Shown here piece after piece: positions 43,301-52,625 of a stretch of DNA of 64,000 nucleotides (the stretch's first letter is position 1; the number at the start of each line of letters is the position of its first letter). The notes under the pieces are model-generated. The model searched no databases. It saw nothing but the letters and a program-made list of their open reading frames with translations, and was not told where the DNA came from. Made by a program: the position numbers and the translations under genes. Origin of the DNA: a bacterium (lineage in GTDB: Bacteria; Myxococcota_A; Bradymonadia; UBA7976; UBA1532); assembly GCA_030426085.1 (NCBI GenBank), contig JAUHYW010000036.1:1-64000 (forward strand), written 5' to 3'.

Positions 43301-44740
43301 TCAGCGGATCTGGGCCCAGCCCTCGTAGAACCGGTAGCGCTCGGTGAACCCGAACTTCTGGTAGCAGCCGATGGCCGGCACGTTGTCGGCCTGCACGTTG
43401 AGCGCGACCGCCGAGACCTGCTCGAAGAGCGCGTCGAGCAGCCGCCCCACCGTGCGGGTGGCCAGCCCCTTCCCCCGGTGATCGGAGTGGGTGACGATGT
43501 TGCCGATGGCGGCGATGTCGTGGCGCACGTTGAGGACGTGGATGCCGGCCACGCTCACCAGATCGTCCCCGTCGCGCACCCCGAAGTACAGCCCGGTGTC
43601 GAGCTGAGCCGGCTCGAAGAAGTTGTCCGGGTAGTGCTGATACAGCCGCATGATCGCGCCGGTGTCCCGGTGGGAGAGCGGCTCGACGTCGCTGAAGTCG
43701 ACCGCCGGCTGGAAGGCGTCGCGGGTCAGGCCCATGCGCACCATCTCCCGCATCTCGTCCAGCTCGAAGAACAGCCCGAACGGATCGCGGTGCTCGGGCC
43801 GCATGTGGCAGTAGAAGCGGCGGGGCAGATCGGCGGCCGAGGCCATCAGCAGCGCCTCGACGTCGAGCGCGCCGCCCTTGGTCAGCACCGTGGGCATGCT
43901 CAGGCCGCCATAGAGCAGCAGCACCCCGGCGAAGGTCTCGCCCTTGTCGACGGCGTACCATCGGCAGTGCTCGGCGTGGAAGTCGTCCAGATCGCCGAGC
44001 ATGTAGGCCGAGTCGATGGGGTGGGCCTGGAGCACCGCCTCCAGCGTGGGATCGGTCGAGGCGATCACCCGGACGAGGCGCGCCCGGGCGGCGGCCTCGG
44101 GATCGGGCTCCCGGCGGGGCGCCTGCACCGCGGGCAGCTCGGTCGTCAGCGGCATCGGGCGGGGGGGCACCGAGTCGGGCGGCCGGGCGCCGGGCAGGGG
44201 GGCCCGCTCCGGCTCGATCGGCGGGGCGACCGGGCCCGGATCGGGCGTCTTGCGCACCACCTGCAACGGCCGCTGCCAGTGCCCGCTGCGCCCGCCGGCC
44301 TTCTCCACCAGCTCGATGCCGGTGATCTGCATGTGGCGGTCGACCGCCTTGAGCATGTCGTAGAGGGTCAGCGCGGCCACCGAGACCGCGGTCAGGGCCT
44401 CCATCTCGACCCCGGTGCGGTCCCGGGCGCGGGCCTCGGCCGTGACCCGGATCTCCTGGGCGAGCGGATCGATCTCGAGCTCGATCTCGACCGCCGACAG
44501 CGCCACCTGATGGCACAGCGGGATCAGCTCGGGGGTCTTCTTGGCGGCCATGATGCCGGCGATGCGGGCGGCGGCGAGCACATCGCCCTTGGGCGCGCGG
44601 CCCTCGGAGACCGCGGCGATGGCCGCTGCGGACATGCGCACCGTGCCCCGGGCCACCGCCCGGCGGGTGCTGCGCGGCTTCTCGCCCACATCGACCATGC
44701 GGGCGTCGCCGTGCTCGTCGAGGTGGGTCAGCTCCCCCAT
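43301..44740 (-). CDS. moaC: MoaC - GNAT acetyltransferase fusion protein
   Basis: A 479-residue fusion. Residues 1-160 are a complete MoaC (cyclic pyranopterin monophosphate synthase, step 2 of molybdenum cofactor synthesis): [51 protein letters not shown] and [17 protein letters not shown], with the catalytic Lys/His positions retained. A ~50-residue Pro-rich linker joins it to a GNAT module of ~265 residues. That module has a non-canonical first half ([15 protein letters not shown]-like region), then a GNAT core with [10 protein letters not shown], the acetyl-CoA-binding R-x-x-G-x-G/A loop HRGKGLAT, and [13 protein letters not shown]. The frame is continuous, so this is not two genes. The acyl acceptor is unknown. 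No other moa genes are adjacent, although a molybdoenzyme lies ~18 kb away. Confidence 0.92.
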   Translation of the reverse strand: MGELTHLDEHGDARMVDVGEKPRSTRRAVARGTVRMSAAAIAAVSEGRAPKGDVLAAARIAGIMAAKKTPELIPLCHQVALSAVEIELEIDPLAQEIRVTAEARARDRTGVEMEALTAVSVAALTLYDMLKAVDRHMQITGIELVEKAGGRSGHWQRPLQVVRKTPDPGPVAPPIEPERAPLPGARPPDSVPPRPMPLTTELPAVQAPRREPDPEAAARARLVRVIASTDPTLEAVLQAHPIDSAYMLGDLDDFHAEHCRWYAVDKGETFAGVLLLYGGLSMPTVLTKGGALDVEALLMASAADLPRRFYCHMRPEHRDPFGLFFELDEMREMVRMGLTRDAFQPAVDFSDVEPLSHRDTGAIMRLYQHYPDNFFEPAQLDTGLYFGVRDGDDLVSVAGIHVLNVRHDIAAIGNIVTHSDHRGKGLATRTVGRLLDALFEQVSAVALNVQADNVPAIGCYQKFGFTERYRFYEGWAQIR

Positions 44741-44948
44741 GGCTCTATCATCCCCGTCTTTTGGATGGCGGACGCCCGGCGTCGATACCGCCGACGCCCC
44801 TCCGGCGTCAAGAACGGCGGCCCGGCGGGGGCGCTCGCGTCGTGAATCGATGCACCTGCGACCTCGGATGCCCGGGCGGCGTCCATCGTTGCGGCGAGCG
44901 CCCGCCTCGGGGCGCCTTCGCCGGGGAAGACAGCGGCCGGGAGCGCAT

Positions 44949-46190
44949 GTGAAGGACCTCTGGTTTCGGGTGCTCGTCGCCTGGTATCGCCTCACCGGCT
45001 CGTCGCAGGTGCAGGCCGAGTGGAAGGCCCGCCGGGCGAAGCAGAAGCCCGACGAGATCAAGGTCGCGGTGGTCGACGCCGCCGCCCGCACCGGCGATCG
45101 GCGATACAACTGCGTCTGCGGCCAGCTCCTCGTCGCCGAAGACAAGGTGTGCCACGCCTGCGGCCGCCGTCAGTACCTGCCCTTCGCGGTGCGTCGCGCC
45201 TTCCGGGCGGTCGGGCTCGTCGTGCCCTCGGCGCTGCCCGGCACCATCCTCGCCGCAGTCAGCATGGTCATCGGCTACGCCATCCAGCTCCGCTACGGCA
45301 CCGGCGGCCTCTTCGACCCCAGCCCCGGCGCCGAGACCTACGAGCTGGGATCGGCCTTCCCCGGGCTGGTGCTCGGCTCGCAGCCGTGGCGGGCGTTCAC
45401 CTACACCATGCTGCACGGCAACCTGATGCACATCGGCTTCAACGCCTTCGCGCTGATGCAGGTCGGCCCGCTCGTCGAGCACGCGTTCGGCTCGTCCCGC
45501 TTCGCCTTCTCGTGGGTCGTCGGCGGCATCCTGGCCGCGGCCATCCCCGCGCTGCTCGGCAGCAGCGCCCCGATGGTCGGCGCCTCGGGATCGGTCTTCG
45601 CGCTCATCGGCATGGCGCTGGTCTGGGGCCACCTCGTCGGCACCGCCCACGGGCGCATGGTGCGCGATGTGATGGTCAAGTGGGTCATCTACGCCACCGT
45701 CTTCGGCCTGCTCATCGGCAACGTGGCCCACGGGGCCCACTTCGCCGGCCTGGGCGTCGGCGCCGCGCTGGGCTACCTGCTGCCCCCGCCGGGCGCCAAC
45801 CCCACCCGCCGCCGCATCTCGCCGGCGCTGGTCGCGGTGTCGCTGGGGCTGGTGGTCGCCTCGCTGGCGGGGGCCGGATCGTGGTTCGCCGAGGGGCGCC
45901 CGGTCCCGCTCGACCTGCCGCCGCGCATGCAGCTCGCGCTGGCCTACGACAAGGTCGACCGTCAGGGCTGGGAGGCGGTGGTGGGGGAGGAGGCGTTCGC
46001 GCTGTTCACCGAGGCCCGGGCCGTGGCCGAGGCCGGGCGGCCCCTCGATCGGGTGAGCGCGTTGAAGGGGAAGGTGAACGCCGCGAAGGCGAAGATGGAG
46101 CCGCCGGTGGCCTACCTCTTCGATCAAGAGATCCACCAGCGGCTGTATCCCAAGGGCCGCGGGGTGGACCCCCACGACCCCCAGCGCTGA
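44949..46190 (+). CDS. rhomboid family intramembrane serine protease with zinc-ribbon-like N-terminus
   Basis: A 413-residue inner-membrane protease. The N-terminal cytoplasmic part carries CVCG (C55, C57) and CHACG (C68, C71), a likely zinc ribbon. Six or so membrane helices follow. The rhomboid motifs are [21 protein letters not shown], catalytic Ser213 in GASG, and His264 in [16 protein letters not shown], so it should be active. A soluble helical C-terminus of ~110 residues extends past the last helix. GTG at 44949 is chosen because GGGAG lies upstream and [13 protein letters not shown] follows. It is divergent from the MoaC-GNAT gene across ~200 nt. Confidence 0.92.
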   Translation: MKDLWFRVLVAWYRLTGSSQVQAEWKARRAKQKPDEIKVAVVDAAARTGDRRYNCVCGQLLVAEDKVCHACGRRQYLPFAVRRAFRAVGLVVPSALPGTILAAVSMVIGYAIQLRYGTGGLFDPSPGAETYELGSAFPGLVLGSQPWRAFTYTMLHGNLMHIGFNAFALMQVGPLVEHAFGSSRFAFSWVVGGILAAAIPALLGSSAPMVGASGSVFALIGMALVWGHLVGTAHGRMVRDVMVKWVIYATVFGLLIGNVAHGAHFAGLGVGAALGYLLPPPGANPTRRRISPALVAVSLGLVVASLAGAGSWFAEGRPVPLDLPPRMQLALAYDKVDRQGWEAVVGEEAFALFTEARAVAEAGRPLDRVSALKGKVNAAKAKMEPPVAYLFDQEIHQRLYPKGRGVDPHDPQR

Positions 46191-46206
46191 CCCCGCCGGG
46201 GCGGCG

Positions 46207-46842
46207 TCACTTCACCTGGAGCTGCACCTTGCCGTTCGGCATGAGCTGGGCGCCGTAGAGCGCGGCCCACGCCTGCGAGCGGGCGATGCCGTCGGTGATC
46301 TCGGACGCCCGCTGGTTGAACAGGTTGGTGTCCATGCCCAGGGGCCACGCGCCGACGAAGTCGGCCCGGTTGCTCGGCCGGCCGATGCTGCGCAGCACCC
46401 GGAAGGTGTTGTCGGCGTAGCGGGCGTGCACCCCGAACGCGAGGCCGTCGACCATGCCGTTGGGCGCGACACCCTGCACCTCGAACAGCCCGGTCAGCTT
46501 GCAGCCGCCGATGCGGTACTGCCGGCTCTCGATGCCGGTGCCGAAGTTGTCGATCGGGCCGCCGGGGCGGTTGGCGCCGACGTGGATGAAGCCCTTGGCC
46601 CCGTTGGGGGCGACGAGCTGGATGGCGAGCTTCACGCCGTTGCCGTTGCCGTCGTAGAACCCGGCCACCTGGAGGGTGCCGGCGGGCATGCGGTTGTAGC
46701 GGTTGCTGGCCCAGGCGTTGCCGGTGTGGCTGATGCCGCACGCCCGGGCGATGGGCGCGTCGGCGGCCGGCTCGGCGGCGTGGGCGGTGGCGAAGACGGA
46801 CAGCGTCGACAGCGCGAGCAGCGCGATGGTGAACGAACGCAT
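46207..46842 (-). CDS. hypothetical secreted protein
   Basis: A 211-residue exported protein with signal peptide MRSFTIALLALSTLSVFATAHA. The mature part is beta-rich with two Cys (RACGISHTG and IGGCKLTG) that may form a disulfide, and runs such as GFYDGNGNGVKLAIQLVAPNG. No family recognised. GAGAGGAG precedes the ATG at 46842. A nested inverted repeat lies in the leader (46879-46949), and A-tracts (on the coding strand) further upstream may form a promoter UP-like element. Confidence 0.75.
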   Translation of the reverse strand: MRSFTIALLALSTLSVFATAHAAEPAADAPIARACGISHTGNAWASNRYNRMPAGTLQVAGFYDGNGNGVKLAIQLVAPNGAKGFIHVGANRPGGPIDNFGTGIESRQYRIGGCKLTGLFEVQGVAPNGMVDGLAFGVHARYADNTFRVLRSIGRPSNRADFVGAWPLGMDTNLFNQRASEITDGIARSQAWAALYGAQLMPNGKVQLQVK

Positions 46843-46878
46843 GGGATGACTCCTCTCTCTCGAGCGCCTCGGGGGCGC

Positions 46879-46949
46879 GGTGCATGAAATCGCCGCCTGC
46901 TGGCGGCCGGTGGATGTGTCGAGGGCGTGCCTCGACGGGGTCATGCACC
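46879..46949. repeat. nested inverted repeats in the leader of the 46842 gene
   Basis: GGTGCATGA (46879-46887) and TCATGCACC (46941-46949) are perfect 9-bp arms. Between them is a second hairpin, TCGAGG-N5-CCTCGA (46919-46935). The structure lies 37-107 nt upstream of the minus-strand start, so it may fold in the mRNA leader or act as a paired operator. Function not known. Confidence 0.4.
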
Positions 46950-47032
46950 GGGGGCGGGCATCCTTTTTCGGTGGTCGTGTGTTTTTTTCGGGCGGTGGCC
47001 CGAGCCCGAGCAGATGAACAGCCGCCTCGGGC

Positions 47033-48736
<1,704 letters not shown>

Positions 48737-48742
48737 GGGCGC

Positions 48743-48770
48743 AGAGTAGCACTGTCGGGGCAGATGTCGA
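48743..48770 (-). promoter_or_regulatory. promoter TCGACA-N16-TACTCT, 6 nt upstream of kinase GTG
   Basis: On the minus strand -35 TCGACA (48765-48770, five of six consensus bases) and -10 TACTCT (48743-48748) are 16 nt apart. The -10 ends 6 nt before the GTG at 48736, and no Shine-Dalgarno sequence is present. It is the clearest leaderless-type promoter in the window. Confidence 0.55.
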
Positions 48771-48865
48771 GCCCGCCGTGGCCGCCCGACGGGAGCCGTG
48801 ACAGGCGGGGGGCGGACCGCGTAACGTGCGCCCGCCCGACCACCCCGACCCGTCAGGAGGCCCCC

Positions 48866-50230
48866 GTGCAGACCACCGGCAGCATCACCTTCCGCGGCGC
48901 CGAGCTGGTGCTGCCCGACCGCGTCGCCGAGGGCGATCTGGCCATCGAAGACGGCCGCATCGTCGCCATCGGCCGGGTCGAGCGCGCCATCGGCGAAGAG
49001 ATCGACGCCCGCGGGCTCACCCTCATGCCGGGGGTCATCGACCCCCAGGTGCACTTCCGCGAGCCGGGCCCGGTGCACAAAGAAGACCTCGAGACCGGCA
49101 GCAAGGCTGCCGCCGCCGGGGGGGTCACCGCGTTCCTCGAGATGCCCAACACCAACCCCCCGACCACCACCCCCGCCGCGCTCCAGGACAAGTTCGACCG
49201 CGCCGCGGGCCGCTGCCGATCACACTACGGCTTCTTCTACGGGGCCACCCCGGACAACGCCGGCACCGTGCCCGACCCCACCGGGGTGCCGGGCATCAAG
49301 GTCTTCATGGGCAGCTCGACCGGCACCCTGCTCGTCGACGACCAGGACGCCCTCGAGGCGCAGTTCGCCGGGGCCAGCGTGCCCATCGTGGTGCACGCCG
49401 AGGACGAGACCCGGCTGCGGGCCCGCAAGGCGCAGTTCGCCGGGGCCACCGACCCCGCGATGCACCCGGTCATCCGGGACGTCGAGTGCGCCCTCATCGC
49501 CACGAAGCGGGCCGTCGACCTCGCCCGGCGCCACGGCAAGCGGCTGCACGTCCTGCACCTGAGCACCGCCGAAGAGACCGACTTCCTGCGCGGCCTGCCG
49601 CCCGAGGGCCTGATCACCACCGAGACGCTGCCTCAGTACCTGTGGCTCGACGCCTCGCACTACGCCCGGCTCGGCACCCGGCTCCAGATGAACCCCCCGG
49701 TGCGCGACGCGCGCCACGGCGAGGCGCTGTGGGCCGGCCTGCTCGACGGCACCATCGCCTGCATCGCCACCGACCACGCGCCGCACACGCTCGACGAGAA
49801 GGCGCTCGGCTTCGGCAAAGCGCCCAGCGGCATGCCCGGGGTCGAGCTGTCGCTGCCCCTGATGCTGCACGCCGTCGCCGAAGGCCGCTGCTCGATCCGC
49901 CACGTCGTACGCTGGATGTGCGAAGCCCCGGCCCACATCTACGGCATCGTCGGCAAGGGCCGGCTCGTCGTCGGCGGCGACGGCGACGTCACCCTCGTCG
50001 ACCGCAAGGCGCAGCGCACCGTGCGGGCCGACGACCTGCACACCCGCGCCGGCTGGAGCCCATTCGAAGGCTGGACGCTGACCGGCTGGCCGACCATGAC
50101 CGTGCTCGGCGGCCGCCCGGTCTACCGCGACGGGGCCCACGTCGACGGCGTCTTCGGATCACCGCTGCGCTTCGCCCACCACCCGAAGCTGCCCCCGCTG
50201 CCGGCGCTGTCTGCGACGGCGGCGCAGTAG
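48866..50230 (+). CDS. pyrC: dihydroorotase-like amidohydrolase
   Basis: A 454-residue cyclic amidohydrolase, most likely dihydroorotase (carbamoyl-aspartate to dihydroorotate, pyrimidine synthesis). Features are PGVIDPQVHFREPG, the carbamylated-Lys region GIKVFMGSSTGTLLVDD, VVHAEDE, HVLHLST, ETLPQYLWLD and ATDHAPHTLDEK with the catalytic Asp. The usual HxH metal pair reads Q61-V-H63, so the first His is Gln; related dihydroorotases with DxQVHFREPG exist, so activity may be retained. Allantoinase is a less likely alternative. GTG 48866 follows CAGGAGG by 5 nt. The epimerase gene starts 10 nt after the stop. Confidence 0.85.
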   Translation: MQTTGSITFRGAELVLPDRVAEGDLAIEDGRIVAIGRVERAIGEEIDARGLTLMPGVIDPQVHFREPGPVHKEDLETGSKAAAAGGVTAFLEMPNTNPPTTTPAALQDKFDRAAGRCRSHYGFFYGATPDNAGTVPDPTGVPGIKVFMGSSTGTLLVDDQDALEAQFAGASVPIVVHAEDETRLRARKAQFAGATDPAMHPVIRDVECALIATKRAVDLARRHGKRLHVLHLSTAEETDFLRGLPPEGLITTETLPQYLWLDASHYARLGTRLQMNPPVRDARHGEALWAGLLDGTIACIATDHAPHTLDEKALGFGKAPSGMPGVELSLPLMLHAVAEGRCSIRHVVRWMCEAPAHIYGIVGKGRLVVGGDGDVTLVDRKAQRTVRADDLHTRAGWSPFEGWTLTGWPTMTVLGGRPVYRDGAHVDGVFGSPLRFAHHPKLPPLPALSATAAQ

Positions 50231-50240
50231 GGCAGGGGCG

Positions 50241-51248
50241 ATGCGGATCCTCGCCCTCGGCGGCAGCAACCTCATCGGCCCGCCCACCGTGCGCCGCCTC
50301 GTCGAGCGGGGCCACGCGGTCGCCGTCTTCAACCGCGGCGAGACCCCCGCCGACCTGCCCCCGGGCGTCACCCACCTGCGCGGCGACCGGGACGAACTGC
50401 CGAAGCACCGGGCGGCCTTCGCCGCCTTCGCCCCGGACGTCGTCCTGCATGCCATCTGCATGACAGAGCGGCACGCCCGCAGCGCGGTGGATGTCTTCGA
50501 TGGCATCGCCCCCCGGATGGTGCTGCTGTCGAGCTGCGACGTCTACCGCGCCTTCGGCCGGGTCCTGGGCACCGAGCCCGCCGGCCCGCCCGAGGTCGTG
50601 CCCCTGCGCGAAGACTCGCCCCTGCGCAGCGTGCTGCGGCCCTACGGCGACGCCATCCGCGAGCCGGAGTACGACAAGATCCCCGCCGAGCGGATCGCCC
50701 TCGACGCGGAGGCCATCGAGACCACCGTGCTGCGGCTGCCGATGATCTACGGCCCCCGCGACCACCGCCATCGGATCCACGAGTACGCCCGGCGCATGGC
50801 CGACGGCCGCCCGCACATCCTGCTCGGCGAGACTGTCGCCCGCTGGCGCCCGTGCCGGGCCTACGTCGAGGACGTCGCCCACGCCATCACCCTCGCCGTC
50901 GAGCAGGGCAGGCGCCGGATCTACAACGTCGGCGACCCCCACGACCTCACCGAGAAGGCGTGGGTCGAAGCCATCGGGGATGCCTTCGGATGGCCGGGCA
51001 GGGTCGTGGTGCTGCCCGACGCCGCCCTGCCCGAACACCTGCGATTCGACGGCGACGCCACCCATCACCTGACGCTCGACTCATCCCGCATCCGCGCCGA
51101 GCTGGGCTTCGCCGAGACCGTCGGCCTGCGCGCCGCGCTGCGGGCGACGCTCGACTGGACCCTCTCCCACCCGCCGCCGGACGACGCCCCGCCCCCGGAC
51201 TACGCCGCCGAGGATCGAGCGCTGGCGGCGTCGTCCGCCCCCGCTTGA
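50241..51248 (+). CDS. NAD-dependent epimerase/dehydratase-like (atypical SDR)
   Basis: A 335-residue extended-SDR-like protein. The Rossmann start is MRILALGGSNLIGPP, followed by VFNRGE, a LLSSCDVYRAFG strand, and a C-terminal substrate half (RAYVEDVAHAITLAVEQG, IYNVGDP). The GGSNLIG glycine pattern and a YDKIPAER helix in place of a strict Y-x3-K place it among atypical SDRs (CSP41/isoflavone-reductase-like NAD-binding proteins), so a dehydrogenase or sugar-epimerase activity is uncertain. It follows the dihydroorotase-like gene by 10 nt, suggesting an operon. No sugar-pathway genes are nearby. Confidence 0.85.
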   Translation: MRILALGGSNLIGPPTVRRLVERGHAVAVFNRGETPADLPPGVTHLRGDRDELPKHRAAFAAFAPDVVLHAICMTERHARSAVDVFDGIAPRMVLLSSCDVYRAFGRVLGTEPAGPPEVVPLREDSPLRSVLRPYGDAIREPEYDKIPAERIALDAEAIETTVLRLPMIYGPRDHRHRIHEYARRMADGRPHILLGETVARWRPCRAYVEDVAHAITLAVEQGRRRIYNVGDPHDLTEKAWVEAIGDAFGWPGRVVVLPDAALPEHLRFDGDATHHLTLDSSRIRAELGFAETVGLRAALRATLDWTLSHPPPDDAPPPDYAAEDRALAASSAPA

Positions 51249-51341
51249 TCCCGAGGTCCCCCTTCGGACTACCCTATCCGGTATGAGCCAGCGCCCGCTG
51301 GAAGGGCGTCGTGCGTCGAAGCCATCGGACGAGGGGGGAGC

Positions 51342-51944
51342 ATGCCGCGAATGGATCAGATCGGTGTATTGAATCGGGGTTGGGGCATCTGCGGGTTCAA
51401 CAGCTCGCTCTATGCGCTGCACACCCACAGCGGGCGCGGCAGCGGCCGGGGCAAGATGGCCGACGCCTCGGCCCGACCCAGCCGCATGCTGGCCGAGATC
51501 AAGACCTTCATGGTGATGCTCGAAGCCTACGGTCGGCACGACATCCTGCAATCGATCCAGGACTTCACCCGGGCCTTCCCCGGCTTCGAAGGCTTCACGA
51601 TCAAGGCCTACATCGGCCGCATCGACGACATCGTCGACCGCGACTGGGTCGACCCGGGCGACGCCGCGTCGTACAGCGTCGGCCTGCCGCCCAAGGCCGT
51701 CGTGACCTACCTCCGCATGGTGTGCGGCTTCCCGAGCGCCCAGAAGGTCGCCGTCGACGCCCACGTCCAGGAGTCGCTGGTCGGCGTCTCGAAGAAGAGC
51801 GGCCGCACCGCGCCCTACAAGGGCCTGTGCCACTGGATGTACGAGCTCGACGGCACCATCTACAGCTGGGGCGAGCGGTTCGGCTCGGTCACCGACGCCA
51901 ACGAGGACTACGTGGTGCAGTACCGCATCGCGCTGACCGGCTGA
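51342..51944 (+). CDS. unrecognised protein with papain-like Cys/His motif candidates
   Basis: A 200-residue protein without signal peptide or membrane helix. An N-terminal segment NRGWGICGFNSSLYAL places Cys17 at the head of a helix, as in papain-fold peptidases. A C-terminal segment GLCHWMYELDGTIYSWG has His164, Asp170 and a YSWG turn that recalls the NSWG of papain-type enzymes. The central ~100 residues (MLAEIKTFMVMLEAYGRHD, GFPSAQKVAVDAHVQESL) are helical. A cysteine peptidase or transglutaminase-like role is therefore plausible but unproven. It has its own promoter-like TACCCT near 51270 and a GGGGGAGC site before the ATG. It may be a secreted effector or toxin lacking a classical signal. 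Confidence 0.6.
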   Translation: MPRMDQIGVLNRGWGICGFNSSLYALHTHSGRGSGRGKMADASARPSRMLAEIKTFMVMLEAYGRHDILQSIQDFTRAFPGFEGFTIKAYIGRIDDIVDRDWVDPGDAASYSVGLPPKAVVTYLRMVCGFPSAQKVAVDAHVQESLVGVSKKSGRTAPYKGLCHWMYELDGTIYSWGERFGSVTDANEDYVVQYRIALTG

Positions 51945-51976
51945 ATCCCGCCTGGGAGAGCGGGCGATGGCGGCTG

Positions 51977-51990
51977 CGCTGTCGACAGCG
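51977..51990. terminator. 14-nt perfect palindrome in convergent gap
   Basis: CGCTGTC-GACAGCG, 33 nt after the papain-like gene's stop. It is probably part of a transcript end, paired with the hairpin at 52015. No U-tract. Confidence 0.35.
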
Positions 51991-52014
51991 ACTCGGGCGA
52001 GCGGGCGGCGGCGG

Positions 52015-52031
52015 GCTGCCTTGCCGGCAGC
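52015..52031. terminator. GCTGCC-N5-GGCAGC hairpin in convergent gap
   Basis: A 6-bp stem lies 21 nt beyond the stop of the minus-strand RRF-like gene. It is a plausible terminator for either convergent transcript. Confidence 0.35.
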
Positions 52032-52051
52032 GACCCGGGGAGGGCGGGGGG

Positions 52052-52546
52052 TCACATCTGGAGCCGCTTCTCCTTGGCCTGCCGGGCCTCGACGATCTGC
52101 TGGCGGGCGACGGACGCCAGCTTCTCGACCTCGTGCATGCCCCGCGTGGCGGCGTCTACGGACAGGGCGCCGTCCTTCTCCGCCATGGCGAACTGCTCCC
52201 GGCCCGAGCGGCTGATGTGGGACACCTCGGCGTCGAGGGCCTCGCACGCCTCGGCGATGCGGGCCCGCGCCTGCGAGGCCCGCTCGGGGGTCAGCGGCGG
52301 GACGTGCACGGTGAGCGGGCTGGCCTCGCGCACGGTCAGCCCGGGACGGGCCGCGCGGATGGCGTCGGCCATCGCCTGCGCCATGCTCGGGTCGAAGGGC
52401 TGGACGGCGATGACGCCCCTCGGGTGGGGTGCGGGCGCCCGGCCGTGCGCCGCCGGGATCGCCCGGGTCGAGGTACGGCCTCCGGGGGCGGGCGACAAGC
52501 CATCGATCGACCGGGCGCCACGGTCGCGGCTGCCTCGCCCGCCCAC
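52052..52546 (-). CDS. truncated or divergent ribosome recycling factor-like protein
   Basis: The last ~120 residues align with the C-terminal two thirds of ribosome recycling factor: VQPFDPSMAQAMADAI (compare ITPFDRSMVKAIEKAI), LTVHVPPLTPERASQAR (RVPLPPLTEERR), VEKLASVARQQIV, and AKEKRLQM at the end. The N-terminal helix of RRF (first ~30 residues) is absent, replaced by an Arg/Gly/Pro-rich stretch. The functionally critical Arg pair of the NIRR/NVRR motif reads HISR, so the first Arg (R132 in E. coli) is Ser. The start is uncertain; GTG 52546 is used, TTG 52636 would extend it into the divergent gene. It is probably a paralogue with a changed role, or decaying; housekeeping frr would be elsewhere. 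Confidence 0.65.
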   Translation of the reverse strand: MGGRGSRDRGARSIDGLSPAPGGRTSTRAIPAAHGRAPAPHPRGVIAVQPFDPSMAQAMADAIRAARPGLTVREASPLTVHVPPLTPERASQARARIAEACEALDAEVSHISRSGREQFAMAEKDGALSVDAATRGMHEVEKLASVARQQIVEARQAKEKRLQM

Positions 52547-52625
52547 GGGCTTGCGTCGCCCGCCCGGCCCTGCGACGCTTCCCGCCGATCGCGCCTCGAA
52601 TGACGGCGCCGCGCAGGAGGGGTCG

